From Pagrus major (lineage: Eukaryota > Chordata > Actinopteri > Spariformes > Sparidae), in assembly GCF_040436345.1 (NCBI RefSeq), contig NC_133235.1, positions 15,586,660 through 15,650,659 of the forward strand: DNA of 64,000 nucleotides. Reading direction: 5' to 3'. This document shows positions 1 to 13,700 of the stretch, in pieces; position 1 is the first letter of the stretch; each line of letters begins with the position of its first letter. The position numbers and the translations under genes were made by a program. Under the pieces are notes generated by a model. The model saw only the letters and a program-made list of their open reading frames with translations, was not told where the DNA came from and made no database searches.

Positions 1-956
1 TATTCCGCATTAGTAAACGGTATATGAACATTTGATAAATGGCAAACACATTGCATTAAAGTCTTAAGCAGATCTCAGTGTTTATTAGTGTATTTGTAAA
101 TGACTGTAACACAGTAACATAGTAATTATATAAAATGTCCACATAGGAGAAGTTCGACTTGCTGACAAATTAATAAACATTTAAAAATGTGAATACAAAT
201 CTGCTTATAACTACATTATAGTGTCTTAAAAACCATTTATACTGCTCATATTTTTTTCTTTTTAAAAGAAAACTAATCCGCCCATGTGTGTAAGGCATAA
301 AAGTGGACATCAAGTGGGTTAAAAATGAGAAAACAAATTTGGTTGGTATTAGGGGTGCAGCAATTAGCCGATTTCACCATTAAATGATGTTAAAATGTCA
401 CGGTTTTGTAAGGTTCAGCTACACCGAGTGTTTCAGTTCTCATTCTCAAAAAAGTAACTTTATGGTACATTATTTTTCGATCAACAATGACCTGACTTTT
501 TGTTCAATTTTTGCACTTAAGATTTGGTTTCTGAATTATTTCTGTTTTGAAAGGAAGCAGCTGTTAAAAAACAAAGAAACAATAACAGTGATTATTGTTG
601 GAATAAAGAGCTATTTAACACTTAATTTAATGGAAATATATACAGCAGCTTTAAAAATGCTCATGTGATTTTATACATCCGTAGTGTTTTGAAATAAATG
701 ATTGCATTATAATCATGAAACCGTGAATCTGGGATTATTCCTCAATAATCGTACCATCAAAACTTATAATCGTCATCCTTAGTTGGTACATTATAAAAAA
801 TATACCAAGGCATATTAGTACACCATGTATCCTGAGAAAAGGACGTGTGCAGATTTTATTCTGTATAAATCACGAGACAGACATCCAGTTTGATTTGAAG
901 AAAGATGCAAACACAAATTCAAACAATGCTTGTTTTGTTTTTTGCCCCCGCTGTAG
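1..956 (+). other. PIEZO2 intron (5' part outside window) with degenerate repeat
   Basis: No exon is seen. The stretch ends in a pyrimidine-rich acceptor with AG at 955-956. Roughly 350-780 looks like a degenerate interspersed repeat: a segment near 580-660 is clearly similar to 41795-41890 in the MTCL1 intron (shared motif ATTAAAGAGCTA, approximately). The open frame at 384-668 is low-complexity and lies in this repeat. Confidence 0.6.
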
Positions 957-1733
957 TGAAGCGACCCAGTGCATCACACTCTACTCCAGACAGGGCACCA
1001 CAGACACCATAGAGGAAGTGGACGATGAGCAGGATCACGGGGAAGACAAGCAGCAGGTACCCTGGGAATCTCAACAGCTAGACGAGAGTCAAGAGGCAGA
1101 GGGTGGTCCATGGATTGATGTAGAACCCAGAGAGAGAGAGGAGGAAGACGAAAAGGAGGAGGAGGAGGAGGAGGAGGAGGAGGAAGAGAAGGAGGAGAAG
1201 GAGGAGCAGGAGGAGAAGGAGGAGGAGGAGGAGGAGGAGGAGGAGGAGGAGGAGGAGGAGGAGGAGGGACTTGAAGGACTGGAAGGACTGGAGGGTGAGG
1301 AAGGAGAAGATGAACCAAGGGACCAGGACAGCAAAGAGAGAGAAGAGGCTCCCTGGGAGTCCTTTGGCCCAGATGAGGGCCCCTCACTCAGGGTGGAGGA
1401 CACAGAGTCTGCTCCTTCCGCCCAGGAAAAGGACTTCATCACTGAGAGTGAGGACGGGGGAGGACAGCAGGACTTCATGCAGACAGAGGGGCGAGTAGGG
1501 TTCCTCTACACTCCTGATACAGATGCCTCTAAAACATCTGACGCTGACGTGCCTCCCAGCTACAGCAAGGCGGTCAGCTTTGACCGTCTGGAAGTAAGCG
1601 ATGATGAGAGTGACATGGAAAACAGGAGGAGGCGTATGGTTATGACCTCTGACAGCCGCTCAGACAGCAGGTCGGACATCATGTTGCCCTCTTTCACCAC
1701 TGAGCTGACCGCCAGCGACCTGCTGCTCAACAA
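957..1733 (+). CDS. piezo2: PIEZO2 exon with long glutamate tract (cytoplasmic loop)
   Basis: First PIEZO2 exon in the window, 777 bases, starting on the last base of a codon and ending with two bases of the AAG codon completed at 2188. It encodes an acidic, disordered cytoplasmic linker before the helices that follow [11 protein letters not shown]. About 1120-1266 is nearly pure GAG codons, giving interrupted runs of Glu, the last about 16 long, followed by three GLE repeats. This is a coding trinucleotide microsatellite. Donor GTAAGT begins at 1734. The antisense frames here that encode poly-Pro/poly-Ser are shadows of the repeat. Confidence 0.9.
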
Positions 1734-4700
1734 GTAAGTTAAAAAATAATAAAGGATGTTCAGCATGAGGCCCTGTAAGATTCATCTTGATAATTTAAAA
1801 AAAGCACCTAGTTCATCCTTAAAGTTGAATGTTTATATAGTCCACAGGTCGGGGTATTGACTTTTTTTTGAGTATTTTCCAACTGTTTCTCAGACTTTCA
1901 AAGTTGCTAATAAATGTTTTTTTAGTCGGATGTATTAAATAATGTACATAAACAAGTATGCATCAGGAATCATCAGGCCCAGTAGGCCCGTTCAGTAATC
2001 CATCCATGATTGCAGACATTTTTTTGAATTAAGAATAATCTGCAAGTTTAAAATAACACAACGCAAGCAATCAAGTCGCATAGTTTTTAAGTCAATGATA
2101 TGATACACCCTTTTATTTATGTTCCCTTTAATGTTTTAGAGTCAGAAAAATAACAACAAACAAATTAATCTCTCTGTGTCTGCCCAGGATGTTTTATGAT
2201 GAAGAGCTGGAGCAGTCAGATAAATTCTACCAAAAGCAGCCGCTGATCCTCCAGCTCTGCTACGCCCTCTACAACATGCTGGTGGCCCACTCAGAGACGG
2301 TGTGCTACCTGGTCATCATCATCAACCATATGGTGTCGGCCTCGTGCGCCACCCTGGTCCTTCCCATCACCATCTTCCTCTGGGCCATGCTGTCAGTGCC
2401 CCGGCCCAGCAAGCGCTACTGGATGACTGCCATTATCTATACTGAGGTACAGTCAGATACAAAGGTGTGACTTCCAAAACATCTACCATAAAGTCACATC
2501 AAGGTTTATTTTGTGTTATTTTTTCAGGTACGAGTATAACTATTAATGTGTTGTGTTGATGTATTGATTACAAATTTGAATGCACAGATAAGAGAAAGGT
2601 AATTGTATAGTCTAATAGTGAGATGAGAATAAACGTACTGATGATTTTTATAGAAAAGTCTCTTCTGATTCACTACAAAACTTTGATGTAGTGAAAGACA
2701 ACTGATAGCTTCACTGACATTCATTTTGTTTCCCTCCAGGTCACCATTGTCGTCAAGTACTTCTTCCAGTTTGGCTTCTTCCCTTTCAACCAGAACCAGA
2801 AGATAGATAAAAATAAACCATATCACCCTCCTAATATCATTGGCGTGGAGAAGAAGGAAGGTTACGTCCACTACGACCTGGTCCAGTTACTGGCTCTCTT
2901 CTTCCACAGATCCATTCTGAAGGTACCTGCAAACAGAACATTCGGACAATGTTAACCTGAATATGTGCATCATATTAAAGGATACTATTGTGCCAGTCTA
3001 CATATTTCTACTGTAAACAAATTCCATGAAAAGAAAAAAGAAAGATCCTACTGGCTAAAAGTGTTTTGTTTCTGTTTGTAGCTGTTGAGTGTCTGTCTTT
3101 TTTGTGTGCCTCTTTGTGCTCCTTTTGATTCTCTTTTAGCTTGTTTCGAATCTGTCTGTGGTCAGTTTGTGTCTCTTGTAGTTGTTTTGTGTGTCTTTGT
3201 TAACAGCCAACAGAAAAACAAAAAAAGAGAACATGCAAAATGCAAAGAAAATAAACACTTCACAGATTGATTTGGTGTCTGTGGTCCAGAGGAAGGAACT
3301 GGACACTGCTTTTAGCAGCACAGGCTGGCTGATATCCTACATTGTTTCTCAACAAATGACGGAAGTGCACTGCTCGTCCTCTGTGGGACAAGTGATGTGA
3401 CTGTGATTGTTTGGGTTGTATTGTGAAATGTTTGTATGCAGTACTTTTGGGCATGAAATATGACACGTTTTTTACGAAATCACTCCCTTTTTTTTTTCCA
3501 TCTATAGTGCCATGGTCTATGGGACGAAGACGACCCCAAAGAAAAGAGAGCGCAGTCTCGTCAGAGTGAGTCAGAGGACGAGTCGAAAGGCAAGGAGGAG
3601 AGTGATAAGGAGTCTGAGCCCCCCTCCTCGCTGATCAGCGAGAGGAGAGGCTCCAATCAGACCTTAAGATCTATAAACTTCGGGACCTCCATTGAGTCAG
3701 GGCACGTCCAGATGCACTACCCACAGCAGCAGACCTACCAGCGTCGCAAGAGCTCCAGCGGAGGCTCGCTCATTTCTCGCCCATCGCTCCACTCCTCTGC
3801 AAGGTCCAAGAGAGGTGAAGATCCTTTTTATTCTCTGTTTCTCACTACTGACAAGACAGCTGGTTCAAAGCACAAGACTGAATAGGGAAAGTTGACAATT
3901 GACACTATCCCCTTAAAACAAAGCCCTGAAAGTAATGCATAATCTCGTAGTAAACGCAACTGAGAATTTTCTCTTAAAAATATCATAAAAACAACAATAA
4001 ATTAGAGCATGTGTGTGGGATGGGAGCGAGCGGGAAGATTTTGGTTGGAGCAAAAAGTGGCTTTTTAAAAAAAGCTAAAGCGCCGCCTTGTCTCCCGCTC
4101 CACTCACTCCATTAATGCTAAAATCAAAATACAACGCAGATTGTTTCTCTTTTGGAGTGAGCAGTGTGCGATATGAGTGGAGCGCAAATCATCACCAGGG
4201 TTGGCTTAGATTACTTTGAAATTAATTCAGTTTCTGAATACAAATTACATGGCATTTTTTGTAATAAGTATCATAATCCGCTGGATTACAACAAATGTAA
4301 TCTAATTAGAATACTTTTGGAATATCTCAAACTCAAACATTGGATATGTTCAAAACATTACAGGCACAAACTGCATGTGTACTGTGTATTCTACAACATG
4401 TGGCTCTTGTAAAATAAGATTCATTATCCATAAATCATCATAGACAGACAAAATAGTTATGGACCTGGAAACTCCAATGTCAAAGGTGGTGTTGCTGATG
4501 AAGACCGGTAAGTATATTTATAAGTATGTCCGCCACAAAGCTGAGCACTTGTCAAGGAAACCTTGTATGTCAGACGCACTTTTCACAAGTTAATAAAGTA
4601 TTGGTTATCATAAAAAAAGTAATTATAACTATAATGTCATTACACATTCTTTCAACTGTAAAATGGGCTCATTATAGTTACTTGTTTTTAGAATATGATT

Positions 4701-7700
4701 ACATAATCCTGATTACATGTAGTGCGTGCCTACCCAACCCTGTGCGTCACAAAAAACTCAATTTCCTGTGGTGTCGAGCCTTGACTCTTGGATATGATCT
4801 GTGTGTTTGTGGATCTCAATGCCTCGTCATGGTTCATTTACGACTCGAAATGTAAATTGTTTCCGCAGGAAGTACCGCTTCCAAAAACAGCAGCTGCAAG
4901 GATGGCAGCGAGGCCAGCGTCCAACAGAAGACCCGCAAACAGATGATCATGGAGAAGCTGAGGGAGCAACTCTTCAAAGGAAAAGCTTTCATCATTAAGC
5001 GGTACAATGAAGCATAACTGAGTCATAAAAGTTGAGGTAGCTGGGTTTTTATGTCTGTTAATCTCCACCCACGGCTGCTTACCGACTGTAATTATACAAC
5101 AAAGTGTGTAACTTTATGAGGGCATTGATGAGAACTGTGCTTGGCAATTATTGTAGACCAATAATGGATGATGCACTGTGGAAAATCATATCAATGATAC
5201 AGCAGCTAAAACCTTTCAAAGGTCTAAATTTAGACCTCTAATTACAGCGTTCCCGTTCAGCCAGTCTGTGTAATTCTTTGTAAGTGCTTTTATTGTTATT
5301 GTTCTAAATTTAATCACAGTGGAACAAGTGGTTTCTGAGATATTGCATTTAGAGCAGTGACTGAAACCCACAGAGAGGATATTTTAATTATTTATTTCTC
5401 AAATTAAGAAGGTGTCTGACAACACATATATGTTTCTTTAACCTTTATTTAACCATCAAATTGTCATTGTGATTAGATAAATACAGAGGTGGAAAAAGTA
5501 CACACATTCTTTACTCAAGTAGAAGTACAGATTTTGTGTAAAAAAAGACTCTGGTAAAAGAAGATGTACTGATTCAACTTCTTTACTCAAGTAAAAGTAA
5601 TAAAGTACAGACTTTGAAATGTACTCAAAGTATAAAAGTAAAAAGTTTCCCTCCGGCCAGTTCTGTGCAAAGCTAACTGAACCTCACGTCGTGTAATATA
5701 ATTCAAAGACTGTTAAACTTAAAGGTAGAATCAGTAGGATTTATCCCAGCTGTTCCTAAATGCACCACAAAGATAGTTGATTGTTGAGTCTCTTTCCCAG
5801 GATGTCAAATATCGACATTTTGTGTTGGTAAAGCGTCCCGAGCAGCAACAGTGAGGAAATAAGAAAATCCAGACAGAGGGCTGCAGGGTCTCCGCAGATA
5901 CGAGACACTAACACGCCTTTTCCCCCCCGTTCCAGTCTCCCTCTCTGTCTGTTCCTGTCATGTTATGTCTTTTACGTCATTTCTTTTGCTATGTCTGCCG
6001 TGCGTGAAGTGCACTGATAGGTTGAAATCAACCTTGTGATGTTGGAAAGGCGGCGTGCAATGATGCAAAATAAGAATAATTTATAATTCCCCTTAGATGC
6101 ATTCAAATTAAAGTAACAAGCCTGTTTTGAGAATGTAAGGAGTAAAACGTATAGATATTTGTGTTCAAATGTAGGGAGGAAAAGTAAAAAAATTTTGTCA
6201 GAAAAATAAATACTCAAGTAAAGTACAGATACTTGAAAAATCTACTGAAGTACAGTAACAAAGTATTTTTTACTTCTTTACTTCCCACCGCTGAGAAAAT
6301 ACTTTTCATTAAGGTCCTGGCCAAAATAGGGAGCAATAACAAAAAGTTCCAGACAAACAACATATGGCAGAAAAGACAAATATACGCTTTAAAGTCATAA
6401 TTAAGCTAAATAACATTATAAAAACATTTCTACACTGGAGTAAAAACTTTGCAGTTTCAGATCAAGGAGGAGGTTCTAGTCAGAAGAACTGGGTCAAAAA
6501 ATTCAGACTTTAGCAACTCTAAAGAGCAAAGCTGTGGACAGATTTTACAGACTCGTTTGTTGTTGAGGATGACATTAAAAGCACAAGTCCCACCTGGACC
6601 ATTTTCTCCTTTTTCTTTCCTCGTATTAACATTGTCTCTTTATTTCTTTGCAGGTTCATGGAGATCTACCTTCCTATGAGGCAGTTCTTCCATAACTTGA
6701 TCCATCCGGAGTACAGCGCAGTCACAGACGTCTACGTGCTGATGTTCCTCGCTGACACTGTCGACTTCATCATCATTGTGTTTGGATTCTGGGCGTTTGG
6801 TGTAGGTTTTAAAATTATTTTTTCTAAATTAAAATGATTCCTGTCTCTTGAAACAATCAACAAAATCCCTTCTGACAACATTTATGCATGCCCCTTCTAG
6901 AAACACTCAGCGGCAGACATCACGTCGTCTCTTTCGGAGGATCAGGTGCCGGGACCTTTCCTGGTCATGGTCCTGATCCAGTTTGGGACCATGGTGGTGG
7001 ACCGGGCCCTCTACCTCAGGAAGTCCGTCATGGGAAAGGTCATTTTCCAGGTCATCCTGCTCTTTGGTATCCACTTCTGGATGTTCTTTATCCTGCCAGG
7101 AGTCACGGAAAAGTAAGAACCATAAGCTAACTCCACACTGAATATGTCCAGTATTTATTCTAAAGTTAGTAAATTAAAATCATCTTCCTCTTCTATCTGT
7201 TACTATTTGAACAAAGAAAAACATGTTTAAAAAAGATGTTCTACATAAGTTTTAGATTATTGTTTTACAGCTGAAATGAATTTGTTTAGTCCTGCTGTAC
7301 TTTGTAGTCAAGTTATTTTGGTTGTGAAGCTTTAAAAAAATCTGAATAATTGAGATTGTGATTTTGTGCTGCCTCCATAAGTTTTACAAACCCCTCTCTT
7401 CCCCTCATAGGCGTTTCAGCGAGAACATAGTTGCTCAGATGTGGTATTTTGTCAAGTGCATCTACTTCGGGCTGTCAGCCTATCAGATCCGCTGTGGTTA
7501 TCCAACCCGCGTTTTGGGAAACTTCCTCACCAAGAGCTACAATTATGTCAACCTCTTCCTGTTCCAAGGGTGAGTTACGCTGGGAGAGTATCATTTCTTG
7601 CAGCTGGGCAAACAGGTCCGAGGCTCAGGTCACGTTGGGGAAGACAACCAGCTGCTGTTGCAAGAATGGAAGGAGACAGAGAAGATCACACCTGGAGTTA

Positions 7701-10700
7701 TTTGTTTCAAAAATGTGATAACAACAGAGGGGGAAGTAACAAAGGACAAATACTTTGTTACTCTACTTGAGTAGATTTTTCAGGTATCTGTATTTTACTT
7801 GAGTATTTATTTTTCTTATCTTTATTCCGTACATTTATACACAAATATCTGTACTTTCTACTCCTTACGTTTAAAAAATAGGATCGTTACTTTAGTTTTA
7901 ATGCATTTGGGGGGAATTATTGTTTATATCAAAACACAGCAATGACCGTAGCTTATTATGCCTGCCCTTCCCTTCATTCACAAATTCATGAGAGTGACTA
8001 AAGACTGAATAAAAATAGAATAACTAAGACTTGTCTGTTGTTTCTAGTTTCCGCCTGGTGCCCTTCCTGACGGAGCTGCGAGCCGTGATGGACTGGGTTT
8101 GGACCGACACCTCACTGTCTCTGTCCAGCTGGATCTGTGTGGAGGACATCTACGCACACATCTTCATCCTCAAATGCTGGAGAGAGTCTGAGAAGGTGTT
8201 TATCATTGTGCTGTCAGTTTAGTTTTCAGAACCAGAGTCTGTCATGCTGGAATTCATGCTGAGATCTACTTTTGTTATTTGTCGAAGTAGAAATGTGGAG
8301 ATTAATCTCAGGTTTGGACTGACTTGGTGATGGCTGGGCTCTCAATCTAACAAGGATGCATTGGGTCTGTAGTGCCCTCTATTCCCAAAAGTGCACCAAA
8401 ATATAGTTATTCTGTGTCTCACTCTTGCAGTCTTCCCCAGGTCAGACCACAAGTACCTCCTGTCCAAACAACAGAACAAACAACAGTTATTTTGCCCTGC
8501 ATGCCGGTCAAATAATACATCACACTGTCTTTTTTATCTCATCCCACTGTAGAGGTATCCCCAGCCGCGAGGCCAGAAGAAGAAGAAGGTGGTGAAGTAC
8601 GGGATGGGAGGGATGATTGTAGCCCTTCTGATCTGTATCGTCTGGTTCCCGCTGCTCTTCATGTCCCTCGTTAAGTCTGTTGCTGGAGTCGTCAACCCAC
8701 CGCTGGATGTTTCATTTGAAATCACTCTGGCTGGCTTCCAGGTGTGGACATAGTTTCCTTTATCGAATCATTTGAGCCAAAACAAACTTGCCAAGTGCTT
8801 CACTGAGAGACAAAGACCAGACAGAAATAACAAGAGACCAAAGAGACGCTCTGCCGAAAGCCAAATCCTTTCAAATGTAGTGAAATCCTGCCTCCTCTCG
8901 ATGAAGTAATTCATTGATTCATTCTAAGGTCTTTATATAATTGTGTTGATTTGGCTCTTTTTGATCAGTTTGTGTGATTATTGATGGTAGCCTCTGAGGG
9001 AAGAGTGAGGTTTTGTGAGTATTCTGGCTGCAGGGTTTAATGTTGGCGCAGATTCAGTGCAAAAAAACACAGATCCTTTTTTCTAGCAACAAAACTGAGG
9101 AAACAAGTACATAATTTACACAGACAGTTTAAGTGTTTGCAGCCTGAACACAGGGCTGGGCAACATCTAGGTATTATACCATTATTGATATGACACTATA
9201 TACAGTATATCACCTCAGATTTTGGATATTGTTATATTATGTCTTTTTTATGGTTTTAAAGGCTGAATTATAGCAAAATCATGTAATTTTATGACCTTAT
9301 CAGACTGTTCTACTTGTTCTAATACCTGGCCGAAGTTTGACCTAAGCCTGAGAGATGGTGAGAAAAAAAAGTTCTTTGTAATTTTTTTCATCTGGCGAAA
9401 CGGGTGAAGGAAAAACTTTTTCCTCTGGGATTTTTTTCCACCTGTTTTCACAGTTTAAAAAATAACATTAAGGAACTTAGAAAGATTATTCTAGCAAAGA
9501 AAAATTTCACCAGTTCTCAAGTCATAAACACAGGAGAGAAAATAATTCAGATCTGCGTTAGAAAATGAGAAAGAAAGAATCACCAGAAAGAAAAAAATTA
9601 TATCTTGCCCCTCAGTGCTTCTGTAGTAATGCGATGTAGCCTTAAAATATTGCAATATTATTTTAAAGGATTATGCTTTATCTCTAATGTTAAAATGGTC
9701 AAAGTCTGCACCAGCAGAAGCTCCCCTCTCCCACACAAAACACGGCTCCTGAAACACCTCGTCAGTAGTCCCTCCTTTAATTCTGTGACTTTGTGACATC
9801 ACACAACATCACCATGTCACACATTTGCATAATTTGATTTAGCACAGCTTCTCTGTTGTTGTAAGCAGTCCTGGCTCAGGCGTGTGTGAGCTCTGACCAA
9901 TCAGAGGAGACTAGGTATTTGGGAGGGGGGCCTTAAAGAGACAGGAGCTAAAACAGAGAGGGGGAATACAGTGCTGCAGCACCAGACAGTGTGAGATAAC
10001 TGATGTGTTTTTGAGCATTAAAGAATGTAAACCTATTCTAGTAGTAGACTTTTGCTAATTTTCCCAAAAAATCTCTTATTCTCACAGCCCATCTTCACCA
10101 TGAGCGCTCAGCAAAATCAACTGCAGAATGTGTCAAAGAAGGAATTTGACGCATTTGTGAAGACATATCAAAAGAACGATGTAAGTACAAGAAATACAAA
10201 GACATTATATCAGTTGTTGTGTTTGAAATGTTGTATATTGCACCATATTCACATATATACGCATTTATTTTTGTAATGATTTGTCTACATAAAAGTGTGT
10301 GAGGTTCTATTGATTTGTAAACTAACCTGGGTTCGAGCCCTGCCCCCGTTCCACAGCAGCTGGAACGACCTGCAGTTTTTGAAAGTCGGAAACTGAGAAT
10401 GCAAAATACAGATAATTAGCTACATCTGCACACCTGACTTCTTCTGAATACGGCTCGTCTCCCAGCCAGCACCGTTATGTTAATGAGATGGAATGCCCCA
10501 CTGTGCAAGCCGACGTGATTAGTTGGCACATTGCAGTTCTAAAGCAGAAATGCTCAGCCATGGCGTTGACTGGTTATTTTGCTCATGATATGTCTTGTAT
10601 GATATAAAAAAAACAACTTTGGACAGGTTAACAAGGTTAAAAACTATTTTTATTGGAGGAAGTCTTTAAAACAGTTTAGACATCTTTAAATTACTCAATA

Positions 10701-13700
10701 ATCCAAAATGGCTCAGTGAAATTCTGTCATGTTCTGTTCCTATTATGTGGTTCTGTTCCCATGGTTAGGAAGCCCTTCAGTGGCTGGAGGGCTACATGCC
10801 TGAGGACCTGTGGATCGCACAGCTGAAAGGCAATTCCAACTCTATGTGGACCATCAGTCCACCCAGCAGAAAGAACCTGATAGATATGTTGAACTCAACA
10901 GAGGACTTCCTCATTACTGTGTCCTGGTCTGTGCGAAGGTATGCAATGACAAAATGTTGAAGAATGTGCTTATATGTAACTATGTAACATTCAGTGCTGG
11001 TGCTAATTTTAGAGAGGGGAGAGATAATGATCCATCGTCAGTGATAATCACAAAGTACAACAGGAAAGGGAATAATTTATTTATAACTTTTCCACTCAAT
11101 GTAGTTTGTACAGTTGAATGTACATTGTTGTAAAATGATAATAAATTATACCTGACCTTGAAAATGCATAACTTTTTTGTAAGAGGCTGCTTGCACAGCT
11201 TGCAATTATTAGAACTTATAGATACCAGCCACTTAAATATGTCAATCCATTAATTATTCCCTGAGAAATTAACAAAAATGTTGAAAAGCAGCTTGTCTGG
11301 TAATGATAAGTAAAAGTGAGAAATAATTCCTGGATCCCTTTTTCTGGATCTGCACCAAAACGTGATAGTTACAGGTGCAGTATCATCAGGTGAAAAAACT
11401 TTATAATTAATTTCTGTATGTTTTTCCTCTTGATTTCAGAAACTTAACTCTTGGTGCCAAGTCTGAAACAGCATCTGGAAAACTAGTGGAAAGACTTGAG
11501 GAAAACACAAAGGAGGAACTCATCGCACTCCTAAAAGGAAGAGACAAAAAGTCAGTGTGAGTATATCAGCTGCTTATTCACTTCTTTGCACCGTGGCATC
11601 AGTCACAGATAAGATACTCTACTCCTCTACGATATATTAACAATTAAAGTTAGGGGTTTTTTTTTCTATGGGACTTCTATGGGAATTTTAATCTTACATT
11701 AAACTTAAACTAAACATCTTTTTTTTTATTTAATAAAATTACACCTCTTAACATGGGAACAATTAATATGAGAACCACTGCAACATATTGAGAAACTAAA
11801 AAAACAACAACTGTATTTCGCTGCAGTAACAGCCTCTCTCCCTCTGCAGGATCCTACAGGAGGTCTTCCCCCGTTATATTCGAGCCCCCAGTGATGCAGA
11901 GGCCAAGTCTGTTGATCACCTTTATAAAGGTTAACATCTTTATCCCTGTATAGATAAGACTGACTGACATAATGTGTAGCTGCCACCTGATTTGGGCACA
12001 GAAAGGGAAACTTCGGAGCCTCTTTTTAAAGAGAAAACTGTTGTTTTTATGATATTCTGTTTTCATCATGTTTTCAGTTTGTCTGTCTGTCCATCTCATT
12101 CTTATAAATGTGGTATCTCAGGAACGTCTTGAGAGAACTTCTTCAAATTTGGCACAAATGTCCCCTTTGACTGAAGGTTGAATTGAATAGAACTTGATCA
12201 GAGGTCAGAGGTCAAAGTCATTGTGACCTCATAAAAGACCTTTTCTGGTCATAATTCCTAAATTTCACACAAATTTCTAATCGGATAAAATTAGAAAGAG
12301 ATGACACTTTATTTCCAAAAGGTTCAAAGATGAGCCTCATTATGACATCACTAATCTTGGGTGTCCACCTTGAAACTGTCATGATTGAATAGATCTTCTG
12401 TGCAGTTGTAGCTTTTTCGCTTCGTTGTAGGCAACCACAAGCTCATTAGTTTTGCTGATTTGAGCTTTTGGTGATTGTTGTTGCACCATGTGATGAAGCT
12501 CTCTATCAGTCCTCTGTACCACTCTGTACAAAATAGTCTCTAAGTAAAAACAGCAAATTATTCAGTGGCATCAAACATGTCTAGACCCAGATTGCAAAAT
12601 TGTACCAGGCACTCTCCTCCGGCCCACATACCGCATGGAATGATGGTACTTGGGCGGTCCACTCCTGATTGCCAGATCTGAGCCACAAGCAGGCTACACC
12701 ATGGCCAAATGTCAGCCAAGAGCGAACAAAATAAACTGGAACTGGCCCAAATCAGGACCAGATCCAGCGCACCAGAATAGAAATGAATTGCAGCCTGCTT
12801 GTGGCTCGGATCTGGCAATCAGAAGTGGCCTGCCCAAGTGCCATCATTCCACGTAGCATTTAGGCCGGAGCAACATGACTGGTGTGGGCCATATCTCGGC
12901 CACAACAATTTTGCTATCAGGGTATTGTTCCATCTCGCCAAGAACTACTCTTATTACCTTTTAATGAGTCTGGAGACATTGATGTCAACTGAAACTTGAG
13001 TATTTGGCAGAGGCATACAACCACAAGGTTGTAATCTGAAAGGTTTCAAAATGGATACATAATATTTTCTTTTGTAAATTTTCTGACGTTTTTTTTTTTT
13101 CAAAATGAATAAAAGTCTGACATTTGCATTTTAATCGGCCTTATTCTGATGAAATGATACAATTAATTCTTGCCTTTGTAGATAACAAGAAATTGAACAT
13201 CACCTTGTCCTTGAAGCAAGCTGACAATGTCTCGGATCAGATCCAGGAATGGTGGGTCGTCAGTCAGACAGAGCCCGGCCCAATACCTAAGAGGGATGAG
13301 AAATTAAAGAATGATGCAGGACTGGAGCTCTACGTATTCAGCGACCAAGTCAGCCCCCCCAGTCTGGGCTTTCTGGCTGGATATGGGTATGTAGCGATCG
13401 GTCCTGCCAGCCGGCATTCAACTTTACAGTACATAAATATCTACTAGCAGGAGCGCTAATAAATTAACATTCTATACACTAATGTCCTTTCTCTCTTTCC
13501 TGTCTAGGATCATGGGCCTGTACGCTTCCGTGGTTCTGGTCATCGGTAAGTTTGTGCGTGAGTTTTTCAGCGGCATTTCCCACACCATCATGTTCGAGGA
13601 GCTGCCCAACGTGGACCGCATCCTCAAGCTGTGTACCGACATCTTCCTGGTCCGAGAGACGGGGGAGCTGGACCTGGAGGAGGACATGTACTCCAAACTC

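Noticed and set aside
974..1478. Minus-strand frames of poly-Pro and poly-Ser (974-1387, 1089-1478)
   Set aside because: They are antisense readings of the GAG microsatellite in the PIEZO2 exon.
4444..4507. Possible extra PIEZO2 exon: open segment after AG with a good GTAAGT donor
   Set aside because: Its 64-base length breaks the frame: inclusion leads to a stop soon after 4990, whereas direct joining of 3814 to 4869 restores the conserved RGSTAS motif. It also lies inside the hAT-like element 4196-4742. At most a poison exon, with no support.
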